DNA of 64,000 bases from Delphinus delphis. Taxonomy: Eukaryota; Chordata; Mammalia; Artiodactyla; Delphinidae. Shown piece after piece: positions 37,917 through 50,548 of this stretch (positions within the stretch are counted from its first letter, which is position 1; each line of letters begins with the position of its first letter). The notes under the pieces were generated by a model that saw only the letters and a list, made by a program, of their open reading frames with translations, searched no databases and had not been told where the DNA came from. The DNA lies in assembly GCF_949987515.2 (NCBI RefSeq), contig NW_027192659.1:1612001-1676000 (forward strand), read 5' to 3'. A program made the translations under genes and the position numbers.

Positions 37917-39495
37917 ACTCACCTTTCCCCTTAAGCAAGCATAAGTTGGTTTTCTAAATTTGAGACCCTGTTCTGTTCTGTAATTCAGTTCCTGTGTAGC
38001 CAAGTTTACATTCCGTGTATTACTGATATCTTATGATGTTTCTTTTTCTGTGTGACTTATTTCAGTTAGAATCATCATACCTGAATCCACTCATTGTGCT
38101 GCTAAGGGCCTGATGACACAGATTTCATTGCTGAGTGATATTGCTTTGTAAGTAAATACCACAACTTCTTTATCCATTTTTCACTTTCTGCGATGTTGAA
38201 CTTGTACTGTAAACGAGGTTCTTGTAAACAGAGCCGTTCCAAACTTTGGGGTGGCTGTGTCTGTTTGATTTTAATTTCCCTAAGCTATAGGACCATAAGT
38301 GGAAGTGCCCTAGGCTCTGTTGCTTTGTTTTTTAGATGTTTCAGGAAACACCATACACTTCTCCGGAGTGTTTGTTGGCAATTTACATCCCGCCCATCAG
38401 CATAACAAGGCTCCCAGTTCTCCATGGCCTGTCCTGCCTTTCTGGATTTTACACTTTTTTCAGATGGCCCTTTTGACCGGGGGGAAGTGAGACTTCATTG
38501 TAGTGCAGATTTCCTTTGCAAGCTTGCTTGGTTGGCCAAAAAGGGCGTATGCGTTTTTTCCTGAATATATTCAGGAAAAAACGCATACGCCCTTATTGGC
38601 CAAGTGCATCATTGTGGACGTTCTGCCTCTTTTCCTATGCTTTCAATGCAATTCCAGTCTACCTCCTGAAATCGGTTTCCTGCAATTCTGCCCCGCTTTC
38701 AAGTCCTCTTGGCAGCCTTACTTCAGTCTATTTTTGGACGATAGCTGTCATTTATAACTCTGCAGGTTTGTGAATTACAGTGCCCCTGAGCTGCTTTCTT
38801 CAACTCGCTTTCTTTTGAGCTGGCCGCAACACCGCAGGATGTCTTCAGGCCCTAATCTGGTTCCGGCACGGCACGCTGAGCCTTTGGTTATTTCCTCTTC
38901 CTGGTGGGAAATGAGAGTTAAATTTGCCCGTCCAGACACCTCCAGCAAGCCTCTCATTGGTTCTCGCTATTCCTGTTCATCTTCCGCAGAAATTGCAAAC
39001 TGGGCCAAACAGGAGGTTAAAGGCGCTGACTTTCCAAGTGGGGAGAGTGTTAGTAAAGCGTCTGGAATGTTGCACCCGAGTACCAGGGTACGAAAACTGA
39101 GACATATTTGAACACGTCTCCCGTTCACATGGTTGATCATACTTGGGTTCCACATGCATGTTTTAGCTGAAGGAAGAATACCTAAAACCTGGGTAGTTGA
39201 AACCCGTGGAATGGGTACCATGCAATATGACTTCAAAGGGTCTTCATTTGCTCACCGAACCTCTCCAATCCTATCACTGCTGCGTTTATGCCCCTGTACA
39301 CATGCTTGATTCTCTTTCGGAGACATAGCAATCCATAGGTTTTAAGATACTTACTAGTCAGGTACATTCTTAGGCGTTTAATATGCGGTGTTGAGTCCAT
39401 TTCGTTGAGCAAGGAGTAGCTCTTGTCTATTCCATATTTGGCTTAAGGAACTTTATCTGTGCTCATTTCAATCTCTGGTTTTATGCAGCACCCCA
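37917..39495. repeat. Satellite unit 25 (1,579 bp)
   Basis: CTGTTCTGTAATTCAG type. GGTACGAAAAC. CTCCAGCAAGCC removes a recurrent stop, so a 113-codon frame appears at 38770-39111; it is not a gene. Hairpin 38532-38603, one mismatch. Confidence 0.96.
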
Positions 39496-41072
39496 ACTCA
39501 CCTTTCCCCTTAAGCAAGCATAAGTTGGTTTTCTAAATTTGAGACCCTGTTCTGTTTTGGAATGCAGTTCCTGTGTAGCCAAGTTTACATTCCGTGTATT
39601 AGTGATATCTTATGATGTTTCTTTTTCTGTGTGACTTATTTCAGTTAGAATCATCATACCTGAATCCACTCATTGTGCTGCTAAGGGCCTGATGACACAG
39701 ATTTCATTGCTGCGTGATATTGCTTTGTAAGTAAATACCACAACTTCTTTCTCCATTTTTCACTTTCTGCGATGTTGAACTTGTACTGTAAACGAGGTTC
39801 TTGTAAACAGAGCCGTTCCAAACTTTGGGGTGGCTGTGTCTTTTTGATTTTAATTTCCCTAAGCTATAGGACCATAAGTGGAAGTGCCCTAGGTTCTGTT
39901 GCTTTGTTTTTTAGATGTTTCAGGAAACACCATACACTTCTCCCGAGTGGTTGTTGGCAATTTACATCCCGCCCATCAGCATAACAAGGCTCCCAGTTCT
40001 CCATGGCCTATCCTGCCTTTCTGGATTTTACACTTTTTTCAGATGGCCCTTTTGACCGGGGGGAAGTGAGACTTCATTGTAGTGCAGATTTCCTTTGCAA
40101 GCTTGCTTGGTTGGCCAAAAAGGGCGTATGCGTTTTTTCCTGAATATATTCAGGAAAAAATGCATATGCCCTTTTTGGCCAAGTGCATCATTGTGGACGT
40201 TCGGCCTCTTTTCCTATGCTTTCAATGCAATTCCAGTCTACCTCCTGAAATCGGTTTCCTGCAATTCTGCCCTGCTTTCAAGTCCTCTTGGCAGCCTTAC
40301 TTCAGTCTATTTTTGGACGATAGCTGTCATTTATAACTCTGCAGGTTTGTGAATTACAGTGCCCCTGAGCTCATTTCTTCAACTCGCTTTCTTGTGACCT
40401 GGCCGCAACACCGCAAGATGGCTTCAGGCCCTAATCTGGTTCCGGCACGGCATGCTGAGCCTTTGGTTATTTCCTCTTCCTGGTGGGAAATGAGAGTTAA
40501 ATTTGCCCGTCCAGACACCTCCAGCTAGTCTCATTGGTTCTCGCTATTCCTGTTCATCTTCCGCAGAAATTGCAAACTGGGCCAAACAGGAGGTTAAAGG
40601 GACTGACTCTCCAAGTCGGGAGAGTGTTAGTAAAGCGTCTGGAATGTTGCACCCGAATACCAGGGGAGGAAAACTGAGACATATTTGAACACGTCTCCCG
40701 TTCACATGGTTGATCATACTTGGGTTCCACATGCATGTTTTAGCTGAAGGAAGAATACCTTAAACCTGGTTATTTGAAACCCGTGGAATGGGTACCATGC
40801 AATATGACTTCAAAGGGTCTTCATTTGCTCACCAAACCTCTCCAATCCTATCACTGCTGCGTTTATGCCCCTGTACACATGCTTGATTCTCTTTCGGAGA
40901 CATAGCAATCCATAGGTTTTAAGATACTTACTAGTCAGGTACATTCTTAGGCGTTTAATATGCGGTGTTGAGTCCATTTCGTTGAGCAAGGAGTAGCTCT
41001 TGTCTATTCCATATTTGGCTTAAGGAACTTTATCTGTGCTCATTTCAATCTCTGGTTTTATGCAGCACCCCA
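39496..41072. repeat. Satellite unit 26 (1,577 bp)
   Basis: First part is left-type (TTTTGGAATGCAG). From about 40,010 it is a twin of unit 27: GGCCTATCCTG, GTTCGGCCTC, GAGCTCATTTC, CGCAAGATGG, CCCGAATACC. Hairpin 40111-40182 with mismatches (ATGCATATGCCC). Confidence 0.96.
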
Positions 41073-42649
41073 ACTCACCTTTCCCCTTAAGCAAGCATAA
41101 GTTGGTTTTCTAAATTTGAGACCCTGTTCTGTTCTGTAATTCAGTTCCTGTGTAGCCAAGTTTACATTCCGTGTATTACTGATATCTTATGATGTTTCTT
41201 TTTCTGTGTGACTTATTTCAGTTAGAATCATCATACCTGAATCCACTCATTGTGCTGCTAAGGGCCTGATGACACAGATTTCATTGCTGAGTGATATTGC
41301 TTTGTAAGTAAATACCACAACTTCTTTATCCATTTTTCACTTTCTGCGATGTTGAACTTGTACTGTAAACGAGGTTCTTGTAAACAGAGCCGTTCCAAAC
41401 TTTGGGGTGGCTGTGTCTTTTTGATTTTAATTTCCCTAAGCTATAGGACCATAAGTGGAAGTGCCCTAGGTTCTGTTGCTTTGTTTTTTAGATGTTTCAG
41501 GAAACACCATACACTTCTCCCGAGTGGTTGTTGGCAATTTACATCCCGCCCATCAGCATAACAAGGCTCCCAGTTCTCCATGGCCTATCCTGCCTTTCTG
41601 GATTTTACACTTTTTTCAGATGGCCCTTTTGACCGGGGGGAAGTGAGACTTCATTGTAGTGCAGATTTCCTTTGCAAGCTTGCTTGGTTGGCCAAAAAGG
41701 GCGTATGCGTTTTTTCCTGAATATATTCAGGAAAAAATGCATACGCCCTTTTTGGCCAAGTGCATCATTGTGGACGTTCGGCCTCTTTTCCTATGCTTTC
41801 AATGCAATTCCAGTCTACCTCCTGAAATCGGTTTCCTGCAATTCTGCCCTGCTTTCAAGTCCTCTTGGCAGCCTTACTTCAGTCTATTTTTGGACGATAG
41901 CTGTCATTTATAACTCTGCAGGTTTGTGAATTACAGTGCCCCTGAGCTCATTTCTTCAACTCGCTTTCTTGTGACCTGGCCGCAACACCGCAAGATGGCT
42001 TCAGGCCCTAATCTGGTTCCGGCCCGGCATGCTGAGCCTTTGGTTATTTCCTCTTCCTGGTGGGAAATGAGAGTTAAATTTGCCCGTCCAGACACCTCCA
42101 GCTAGTCTCATTGGTTCTCGCTATTCCTGTTCATCTTCCGCAGAAATTGCAAACTGGGCCAAACAGGAGGTTAAAGGGACTGACTCTCCAAGTCGGGAGA
42201 GTGTTAGTAAAGCGTCTGGAATGTTGCACCCGAATACCAGGGGAGGAAAACTGAGACATATTTGAACACGTCTCCCGTTCACATGGTTGATCATACTTGG
42301 GTTCCACATGCATGTTTTAGCTGAAGGAAGAATACCTTAAACCTGGTTATTTGAAACCCTTGGAATGGGTACCATGCAATATGACTTCAAAGGGTCTTCA
42401 TTTGCTCACTGAACCTCTCCAATCCTATCACTGCTGCGTTTATGCCCCTGTACACATGCTTGATTCTCTTTCGGAGACATAGCAATCCATAGGTTTTAAG
42501 ATACTTACTAGTCAGGTACATTCTTAGGCGTTTAATATGCGGTGTTGAGTCCATTTCGTTGAGCAAGGAGTAGCTCTTGTCTATTCCATATTTGGCTTAA
42601 GGAACTTTATCTGTGCTCATTTCAATCTCTGGTTTTATGCAGCACCCCA
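41073..42649. repeat. Satellite unit 27 (1,577 bp)
   Basis: Twin of unit 26 over about 41,587-42,350, with the same private changes and the same 2-bp loss in CTAGTCTCATTGG. Hairpin 41688-41759, one mismatch (ATGCATACGCCC). Confidence 0.96.
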
Positions 42650-44229
42650 ACTCACCTTTCCCCTTAAGCAAGCATAAGTTGGTTTTCTAAATTTGAGACC
42701 CTGTTCTGTTCTGTAATTCAGTTCCTGTGTAGCCAAGTTTACATTCCGTGTATTACTGATATCTTATGATGTTTCTTTTTCTGTGTGACTTATTTCAGTT
42801 AGAATCATCATACCTGAATCCACTCATTGTGCTGCTAAGGGCCTGATGACACAGATTTCATTGCTGAGTGATATTGCTTTGTAAGTAAATACCACAACTT
42901 CTTTATCCATTTTTCACTTTCTGCGATGTTGAACTTGTACTGTAAACGAGGTTCTTGTAAACAGAGCCGTTCGAAACTTTGGGGTGGCTGTGTCTTTTTG
43001 ATTTTAATTTCCCTAAGCTATAGGACCATAAGTGGAAGTGCCCTAGGCTCTGTTGCTTTGTTTTTTAGATGTTTCAGGAAACACCATACACTTCTCCCGA
43101 GTGTTTGTTGGCAATTTACATCCCGCCCATCAGCATAACAAGGCTCCCAGTTCTCCATGGCCTGTCCTGCCTTTCTGGATTTTACACTTTTTTCAGATGG
43201 CCCTTTTGACCGGGGGAAAGTGAGACTTCATTGTAGTGCAGATTTCCTTTGCAAGCTTGCTTGGTTGGCCAAAAAGGGCGTATGCGTTTTTTCCTGAATA
43301 TATTCAGGAAAAAACGCATACGCCCTTATTGGCCAAGTGCATCATTGTGGACGTTCTGCCTCTTTTCCTATGCTTTCAATGCAATTCCAGTCTACCTCCT
43401 GAAATCGGTTTCCTGCAATTCTGCCCCGCTTTCAAGTCCTCTTGGCAGCCTTACTTCAGTCTATTTTTGGACGATAGCTGTCATTTATAACTCTGCAGGT
43501 TTGTGAATTACAGTGCCCCTGAGCTGCTTTCTTCAACTCGCTTTCTTTTGAGCTGGCCGCAACACCGCAGGATGTCTTCAGACCCTAATCTGGTTCCAGC
43601 ACGGCACGCTGAGCCTTTGGTGAATTCCTCTTCCTGGTGGGAAATGAGAGTTAAATTTGCCCGTTCAGACACCTCCAGCTAGCCTCTCATTGGTTCTCGC
43701 TATTCCTGTTCATCTTCCGCAGAAATTGCAAACTGGGCCAAACAGGAGGTTAAAGGCGCTGACTCTCCAAGTGGGGAGAGTGTTAGTAAAGCGTCTGGAA
43801 TGTTGCACCCGAGTACCAGGGGAGGAAAACTGAGACATATTTGAACACGTCTCCTGATCACATGGTTGATCATACTCTAGGTTCCACATGCATGTTTTAG
43901 CTGAAGGAAGAATACCTAAAACCTGGGTAGTTGAAACCCGTGGAATGGGTACCATGCAATATGATTTCAAAGGGTCTTCATTTGCTCACAGAACCTCTCC
44001 AATCCTATCACTGCTGCGTTTATGCCCCTGTACACATGCTTGATTCTCTTTCGGAGACATAGCAATCCCTAGATTTTAAGATACTTACTAGTCAGGTACA
44101 TTCTTAGGCGTTTAATATGCGGTGTTGAGTCCATTTCTTTGAGCAAGGAGTAGCTCTTGTCTATTCCATATTTGGCTTAAGGAACTTTATCTGTGCTCAT
44201 TTCAATCTCTGGTTTTATGCAGCACCCCA
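42650..44229. repeat. Satellite unit 28 (1,580 bp)
   Basis: TCCTGATCACATGG, AATCCCTAGATTTT and CATTTCTTTGAGC; the last two recur in unit 30. Hairpin 43265-43336, one mismatch. Confidence 0.96.
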
Positions 44230-45808
44230 ACTCACCTTTCCCCTTAAGCACGCATAAGTTGGTTTTCTAAATTTGAGACCCTGTTCTGTTCTGTAATTCA
44301 GTTCCTGTGTAGCCAAGTTTACATTCCGTGTATTAGTGATATCTTATGATGTTTCTTTTTCTGTGTGACTTATTTCAGTTGGAATCATCATACCTGAATC
44401 CACTCATTGTGCTACTAAGGGCCTGATGACACAGATTTCATTGCTGAGTGATATTGCTTTGTAAGTAAATACCACAAATTTTTTATCCATTTTTCACTTT
44501 CTGCGATGTTGAACTTGTACTGTAAACGAGGTTCTTGTAAACAGAGCCGTTCCAAACATTGGGGTGGCTGTGTCTTTTTGATTTTAAATTCCCTAAGCTA
44601 TAGGACCATAAGTGGAAGTGCCCTACGCTCTGTTGCTTTGTTTTTTAGATGTTTCAGGAAACACCATACACTTCTCCCGAGTGGTTGTTGGCAATTTACA
44701 TCCCGCCCTTCAGCATAACAAGGCTCCCAGTTCTCCATGGCCTGTCCTGCCTTTCTGGATTTTACACTTTTTTCAGATGGCCCTTTTGACCGGGGGGAAG
44801 TGAGACTTCATTGTAGTGCAGATTTCCTTTGCAAGCTTGCTTGGATGGCCAAAAAGTGCGTATGCGTTTTTTCCTGAATATATTCAGGAAAAAACGCATA
44901 CGCCCTTTTTGGCCAAGTGCATCATTGTGGACGTTCTGCCTCTTTTCCTATGCTTTCAATGCAATTCCAGTCTACCTCCTGAAATCGGTTTCCTGCAATT
45001 CTGCCCCGCTTTCAAGTCCTCTTGGCAGCCTTACTTCAGTCTATTTTTGGACGATAGCTGTCATTTATAACTCTGCAGGTTTGTGAATTACAGTGCCCCT
45101 GAGCTCCTTTCTTCAACTCGCTTTCTTGTGAGCTGGCTGCAACACCGCAGGATGGCTTCAGGCCCTAATCTGGTTCCGGCACGGCACGCTGAGCCTTTGG
45201 TTATTTCCTCTTCCTGGTGGGAAATGAGAGTTAAATTTGCCCGTCCAGACACCTCCAGCTAGTCTCTCATTGGTTCTCGCTATTCCTGTTCATCTTCCGC
45301 AGAAATTGCAAACTGGGCCAAACAGGAGGTTAAAGGCGCTGACTCTCCAAGTGGGGAGAGTGTTAGTAAAGCGTCTGGAATGTTGCACCCGAGTACCAGG
45401 GGAGGAAAACTGAGACATATTTGAACACGTCTCCCGTTCACATGGTTGATCATACTTGGGTTCCACATGCATGTTTTAGCTGAAGGAAGAATACCTTAAA
45501 CCTGGAGAGTTAAGACCCGTGTAATGGGTACCATGCAATATGACTTCAAAGGGTCTTCATTGGCTCACCGAACCTCTCCAATCCTATCACTGCTGCGTTT
45601 ATGCCCCTGTACACATGCTTGATTCTCTTTCAGAGACATAGCAATCCATAGGTTTTAAGATACTTACTAGTCAGGTACATTCTTAGGCGTTTAATATGTG
45701 GTGTTGAGTCCATTTCGTTGAGCAACGAGTAGCTCTTGTCTATTCCATATTTGGCTTAAGGAACTTTATCTGTGCTCATTTCAATCTCTGGTTTTATGCA
45801 GCACCCCA
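44230..45808. repeat. Satellite unit 29 (1,579 bp)
   Basis: AAGCACGCATAAG and GTGCTACTAAGG, recurring in units 31 and 32. AAACATTGGGG also in unit 32. Hairpin 44845-44916, arms GTGCG and GGATGGCC mismatched. Confidence 0.96.
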
Positions 45809-47388
45809 ACTCACCTTTCCCCTTAAGCAAGCATAAGTTGGTTTTCTAAATTTGAGACCCTGTTCTGTTCTGTAATTCAGTTCCTTTGTAGCCAAGTTTA
45901 CATTCCGTGTATTACTGATATCTTATGATGTTTCTTTTTCTGTGTGACTTATTTCAGTTGGAATCATCATACCTGAATCCACTCATTGTGCTGCTAAGGG
46001 CCTGATGACACAGATTTCATTGCTGAGTGATATTGCTTTGTAAGTAAATACCACAACTTCTTTATCCATTTTTCACTTTCTGCGATGTTGAACTTGTACT
46101 GTAAACGAGGTTCTTGTAAACAGAGCCGTTCCAAACTTTGGGGTGGCTGTGTCTTTTTTATTTTAATTTCCCTAAGCTATAGGACCATAAGTGGAAGTGC
46201 CCTAGGTTCTGTTGCTTTGTTTTTTAGATGTTTCAGGAAACACCATACACTTCTCCCGAGTGGTTGTTGGCAATTTACATCCCGCCCATCAGCATAACAA
46301 GGCTCCCAGTTCTCCATGGCCTGTCCTGCCTTTCTGGATTTTACACTTTTTTCAGATGGCCCTTTTGACCGGGGGGAAGTGAGACTTCATTGTAGTGCAG
46401 ATTTCCTTTGCAAGCTTGCTTGGTTGGCCAAAAAGTGCGTATGCGTTTTTTCCTGAATATATTCAGGAAAAAACACATACGCCCTTTTTGGCCAAGTGCA
46501 TCATTGTGGACGTTCTGCCTCTTTTCCTATGCTTTCAATGCAATTCCAGTCTACCTCCTGAAATCGGTTTCCTGCAATTCTGCCCCGCTTTCAAGTCCTC
46601 TTGGCAGCCTTACTTCAGTCTATTATTGGACGATAGCTGTCATTTATAACTCTGCAGGTTTGTGAATTACAGTGCCCCTGAGCTCCTTTCTTCAACTTGC
46701 TTTCTTGTGACCTGGCCGCAACACCGCAGGATGGCTTCAGGCCCTAATCTGGTTCCGGCACGGCACGCTGAGCCTTTGGTTATTTCCTCTTCCTGGTGGG
46801 AAATGAGAGTTAAATTTGCCCGTCCAGACACCTCCAGCTAGTCTCTCATTGGTTCTCGCTATTCCTGTTCATCTTCCGCAGAAATTGCAAACTGGGCCAA
46901 ACAGGAGGTTAAAGGCGCTGACTCTCCAAGTGGGGAGAGTGTTAGTAAAGCGTCTGGAATGTTGCACCCGAGTACCAGGGGAGGAAAACTGAGACATATT
47001 TGAACACGTCTCCCGATCACATGGTTGATCATACTCTGGGTTCCACATGCATGTTTTAGCTGAAGGAAGAATACCTAAAACCTGGGTAGTTGAAACCCGT
47101 GGAATGGGTACCATGCAATATGACTTCAAAGGGTCTTCATTTGCTCACCGAACCTCTCCAATCCTATCACTGCTGCGTTTATGCCCCTGTACACATGCTT
47201 GATTCTCTTTCGGAGACATAGCAATCCCTAGATTTTAAGATACTTACTAGTCAGGTACATTCTTAGGCGTTTAATATGCGGTGTTGAGTCCATTTCTTTG
47301 AGCAAGGAGTAGCTCTTGTCTATTCCATATTTGGCTTAAGGAACTTTATCTGTGCTCATTTCAATCTCTGGTTTTATGCAGCACCCCA
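45809..47388. repeat. Satellite unit 30 (1,580 bp)
   Basis: TCCCGATCACATGG, AATCCCTAGATTTT and CATTTCTTTGAGC link it to unit 28. Hairpin 46424-46495, two mismatches (GTGCG, ACACATAC). Confidence 0.96.
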
Positions 47389-48967
47389 ACTCACCTTTCC
47401 CTTTAAGCACGCATAAGTTGGTTTTCTAAATTTGAGACCCTGTTCTGTTCTGTAATTCAGTTCCTGTGTAGCCAAGTTTACATTCCGTGTATTAGTGATA
47501 TCTTATGATGTTTCTTTTTCTGTGTGACTTATTTCAGTTAGAATCATCATACCTGAATCCACTCATTGTGCTACTAAGGGCCTGATGACACAGATTTCAT
47601 TGCTGAGTGATATTGCTTTGTAAGTAAATACCACAACTTTTTTATCCATTTTTCACTTTCTGCGATGTTGAACTTGTACTGTAAACGAGGTTCTTGTAAA
47701 CAGAGCCGTTCCAAACTTTGGGGTGGCTGTGTCTTTTTGATTTTAAATTCCCTAAGCTATAGGACCATAAGTGGAAGTGCCCTAGGCTCTGTTGCTTTGT
47801 TTTTTAGATGTTTCAGGAAACACCATAGACTTCTCCTGAGTGGTTGTTGGCAATTTACATCCCGCCCTTCAGCATAACAAGGCTCCCAGTTCTCCATGGC
47901 CTGTCCTGCCTTTCTGGATTTTACACTTTTTTCAGATGGCCCTTTTGACCAGGGGGAAGTGAGACTTCATTGTAGTGCAGATTTCCTTTGCAAGCTTGCT
48001 TGGTTGGCCAAAAAGGTCGTATGCGTTTTTTCCTGAATATATTCAGGAAAAAACTCATACGCCCTTTTTGGCCAAGTGCATCATTGTGGACGTTCGGCCT
48101 CTTTTCCTATGCTTTCAATGCAATTCCAGTCTACCTCCTGAAATCGGTTTCCTGCAATTCTGCCCCGCTTTCAAGTCCTCTTGGCAGCCTTACTTCAGTC
48201 TATTTTTGGACGATAGCTGTCATTTATAACTCTGCAGGTTTGTGAATTACAGTGCCCCTGAGCTCCTTTCTTCAACTCGCTGTCTTTTGAGCTGGCCGCA
48301 ACACCGCAGGATGGCTTCAGGCCCTAATCTGGTTCCGGCACGGCACGCTGAGCCTTTGGTTATTTCCTCTTCCTGGTGGGAAATGAGAGTTAAATTTGCC
48401 CGTCCAGACACCTCCAGCTAGCCTCTCATTGGTTCTCACTATTCCTGTTCATCTTCCGCAGAAATTGCAAACTGGGCCAAACAGGAGGTTAAAGGCGCTG
48501 ACTCTCCAAGTGGGGAGAGTGTTAGTAAAGCGTCTGGAATGTTGCACCCGAGTACCAGGGGAGGAAAACTGAGACATATTTGAACACGTCTCTCGTTCAC
48601 ATGGTTGATCATACTTGGGTTCCACATGCATGTTTTAGCTGAAGGAAGAATACCTTAAACCTGGAGAGTTGAGACCCGTGTAATGGGTACCATGCAATAC
48701 GACTTCAAAGGGTCTTCATTTGCTCACCGAACCTCTCCAATCCTATCACTGCTGCGTTTATGCCCCTGTACACACGCTTGATTCTCTTTCGGAGACATAG
48801 CAATCCATAGGTTTTAAGATACTTACTAGTCAGGTACATTCTTAGGCGTTTAATATGCGGTGTTGAGTCCATTTCGTTGAGCAAGGAGTAGCTCTTGTCT
48901 ATTCCATATTTGGCTTAAGGAACTTTATCTGTGCTCATTTCAATCTCTGGTTTTATGCAGCACCCCA
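47389..48967. repeat. Satellite unit 31 (1,579 bp)
   Basis: AAGCACGCATAAG and GTGCTACTAAGG link it to unit 29. Hairpin 48004-48075, mismatches (GGTCG, ACTCATAC). Confidence 0.96.
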
Positions 48968-50548
48968 ACTCCCCTTTCCCCTTAAGCACGCATAAGTTGG
49001 TTTTCTAAATTTGAGACCCTGTTCTGTTCTGTAATTCAGTTCCTGTGTAGCCAAGTTTACATTCCGTGTATTAGTGATATCTTATGATGTTTCTTTTTCT
49101 GTGTGACTTATTTCAGTTGGAATCATCATACCTGAATCCACTCATTGTGCTACTAAGTGCCTGATGACACAGATTTCATTGCTGAGTGATATTGCTTTGT
49201 AAGTAAATACCACAAATTTTTTATCCATTTTTCACTTTCTGCGATGTTGAACTTGTACTGTAAACGAGGTTCTTGTAAACAGAGCCGTTCCAAACATTGG
49301 GGTGGCTGTGTCTTTTTGATTTTAAATTCCCTAAGCTATAGGACCATAAGTGGAAGTGCCCTAGGCTCTGTTGCTTTGTTTTTTAGATGTTTCAGGAAAC
49401 ACCATACACTTCTCCCCAGTGTCTGTTGGCAATTTACATCCCGCCCATCAGCATAACAAGGCTCCCAGTTCTCCATGGCCTGTCCTGCCTTTCTGGATTT
49501 TACACTTTTTTCAGATGGCCCTTTTGACCTGGGGGGAAGTGAGACTTCATTGTAGTGCAGATTTCCTTTGCAAGCTTGCTTGGTTGGCCAAAAAGGGCGT
49601 ATGCGTTTTTTCCTGAATATATTCAGGAAAAGAAGCATACGCCCTTTTTGGCCAAGTGCATCATTGTGGATGTTCTGCCTCTTTTCCTATGCTTTCAATG
49701 CAATTCCAGTCTACCTCCTGAAATCGGTTTCCTGCAATTCTGCCCCGCTTTCAAGTCCTCTTGGCAGCCTTACTTCAGTCAATTATTGGATGATAGCTGT
49801 CATTTATAACTCTGCAGGTTTGTGAATTACAGTGCCCCTGAGCTCCTTTCTTCAACTCGCTTTCTTGTGACCTGGCCGCAACACCGCAGGATGGCTTCAG
49901 GCCCTAATCTGGTTCCGGCCCGGCATGCTGAGCCTTTGGTTAATTCCTCTTCCTGGTGGGAAATGAGAGTTAAATTTGCCCGTCCAGACACCTGCAGCTA
50001 GCCTCTCATTGGTTCTCGCTATTCCTGTTCATCTTCCGCAGAAATTGCAAACTGGGCCAAACAGGAGGTTAAAGGGACTGACTCTCCAAGTCGGGAGAGT
50101 GTTAGTAAAGCGTCTGGAGTGTTGCACCCGAGTACCAGGGTAGGAAAACTGAGACATATTTGAACACGTCTCCCATTCACATGGTTGATCATATTCTGGG
50201 TTCCACATGCATGTTTTAGCTGAAGGAAGAATACCTTAAACCTGGAGAGTTGAGACCCGTGGAATGGGTACTGTGCAATATGACTTCAAAGGGTCTTCAT
50301 TTGCTCACCGAACCTCTCCAATCCTATCACTGCTGCATTTATGCCCCTGTACACACGCTTGATTCTCTTTTGGAGACATAGCAATCCATAGGTTTTACGA
50401 TACTTACTAGTCAGGTACATTCGTAGGCGTTTAATATGGGGTTTTGAGTCCATTTCGTTGAGCAAGGAGTAGCTCTTGTCTATTCCATATTTGGCTTAAG
50501 GAACTTTATCTGTGCTCATTTCAATCTCTGGTTTTATGCAGCACCCCA
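48968..50548. repeat. Satellite unit 32 (1,581 bp), chimeric
   Basis: First half like units 29 and 31. From about 49,860 most sites are of the left-hand type (GGCCCGGCATGC, TATGGGGTTTTGAG). One inserted T in GACCTGGGGGG. Hairpin 49584-49655, with AAAAGAAGC on the right arm. Confidence 0.96.
49336..49638 (-). pseudogene. L1 ORF2 remnant plus hairpin, unit 32
   Basis: A 100-codon minus-strand frame. Its first ~20 codons are the translated foldback element. The rest follows decayed L1 ORF2 (CKGNLHYNEVSLPP for the R-E-M-Q-I-K-x-x-M-R-Y-H-L-T-P part, then LGRSVWCFLKHLKNKA for the W-R-T-V-W-R-F-L-K-K-L-K part). It is open by chance in this unit and closed in most others, so it is a relic and not a gene. 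Confidence 0.75.

Noticed and set aside
38770..39111. A 113-codon frame in unit 25
   Set aside because: It is open only because one unit lost a stop present in its neighbours; no homologous frame in the other units.
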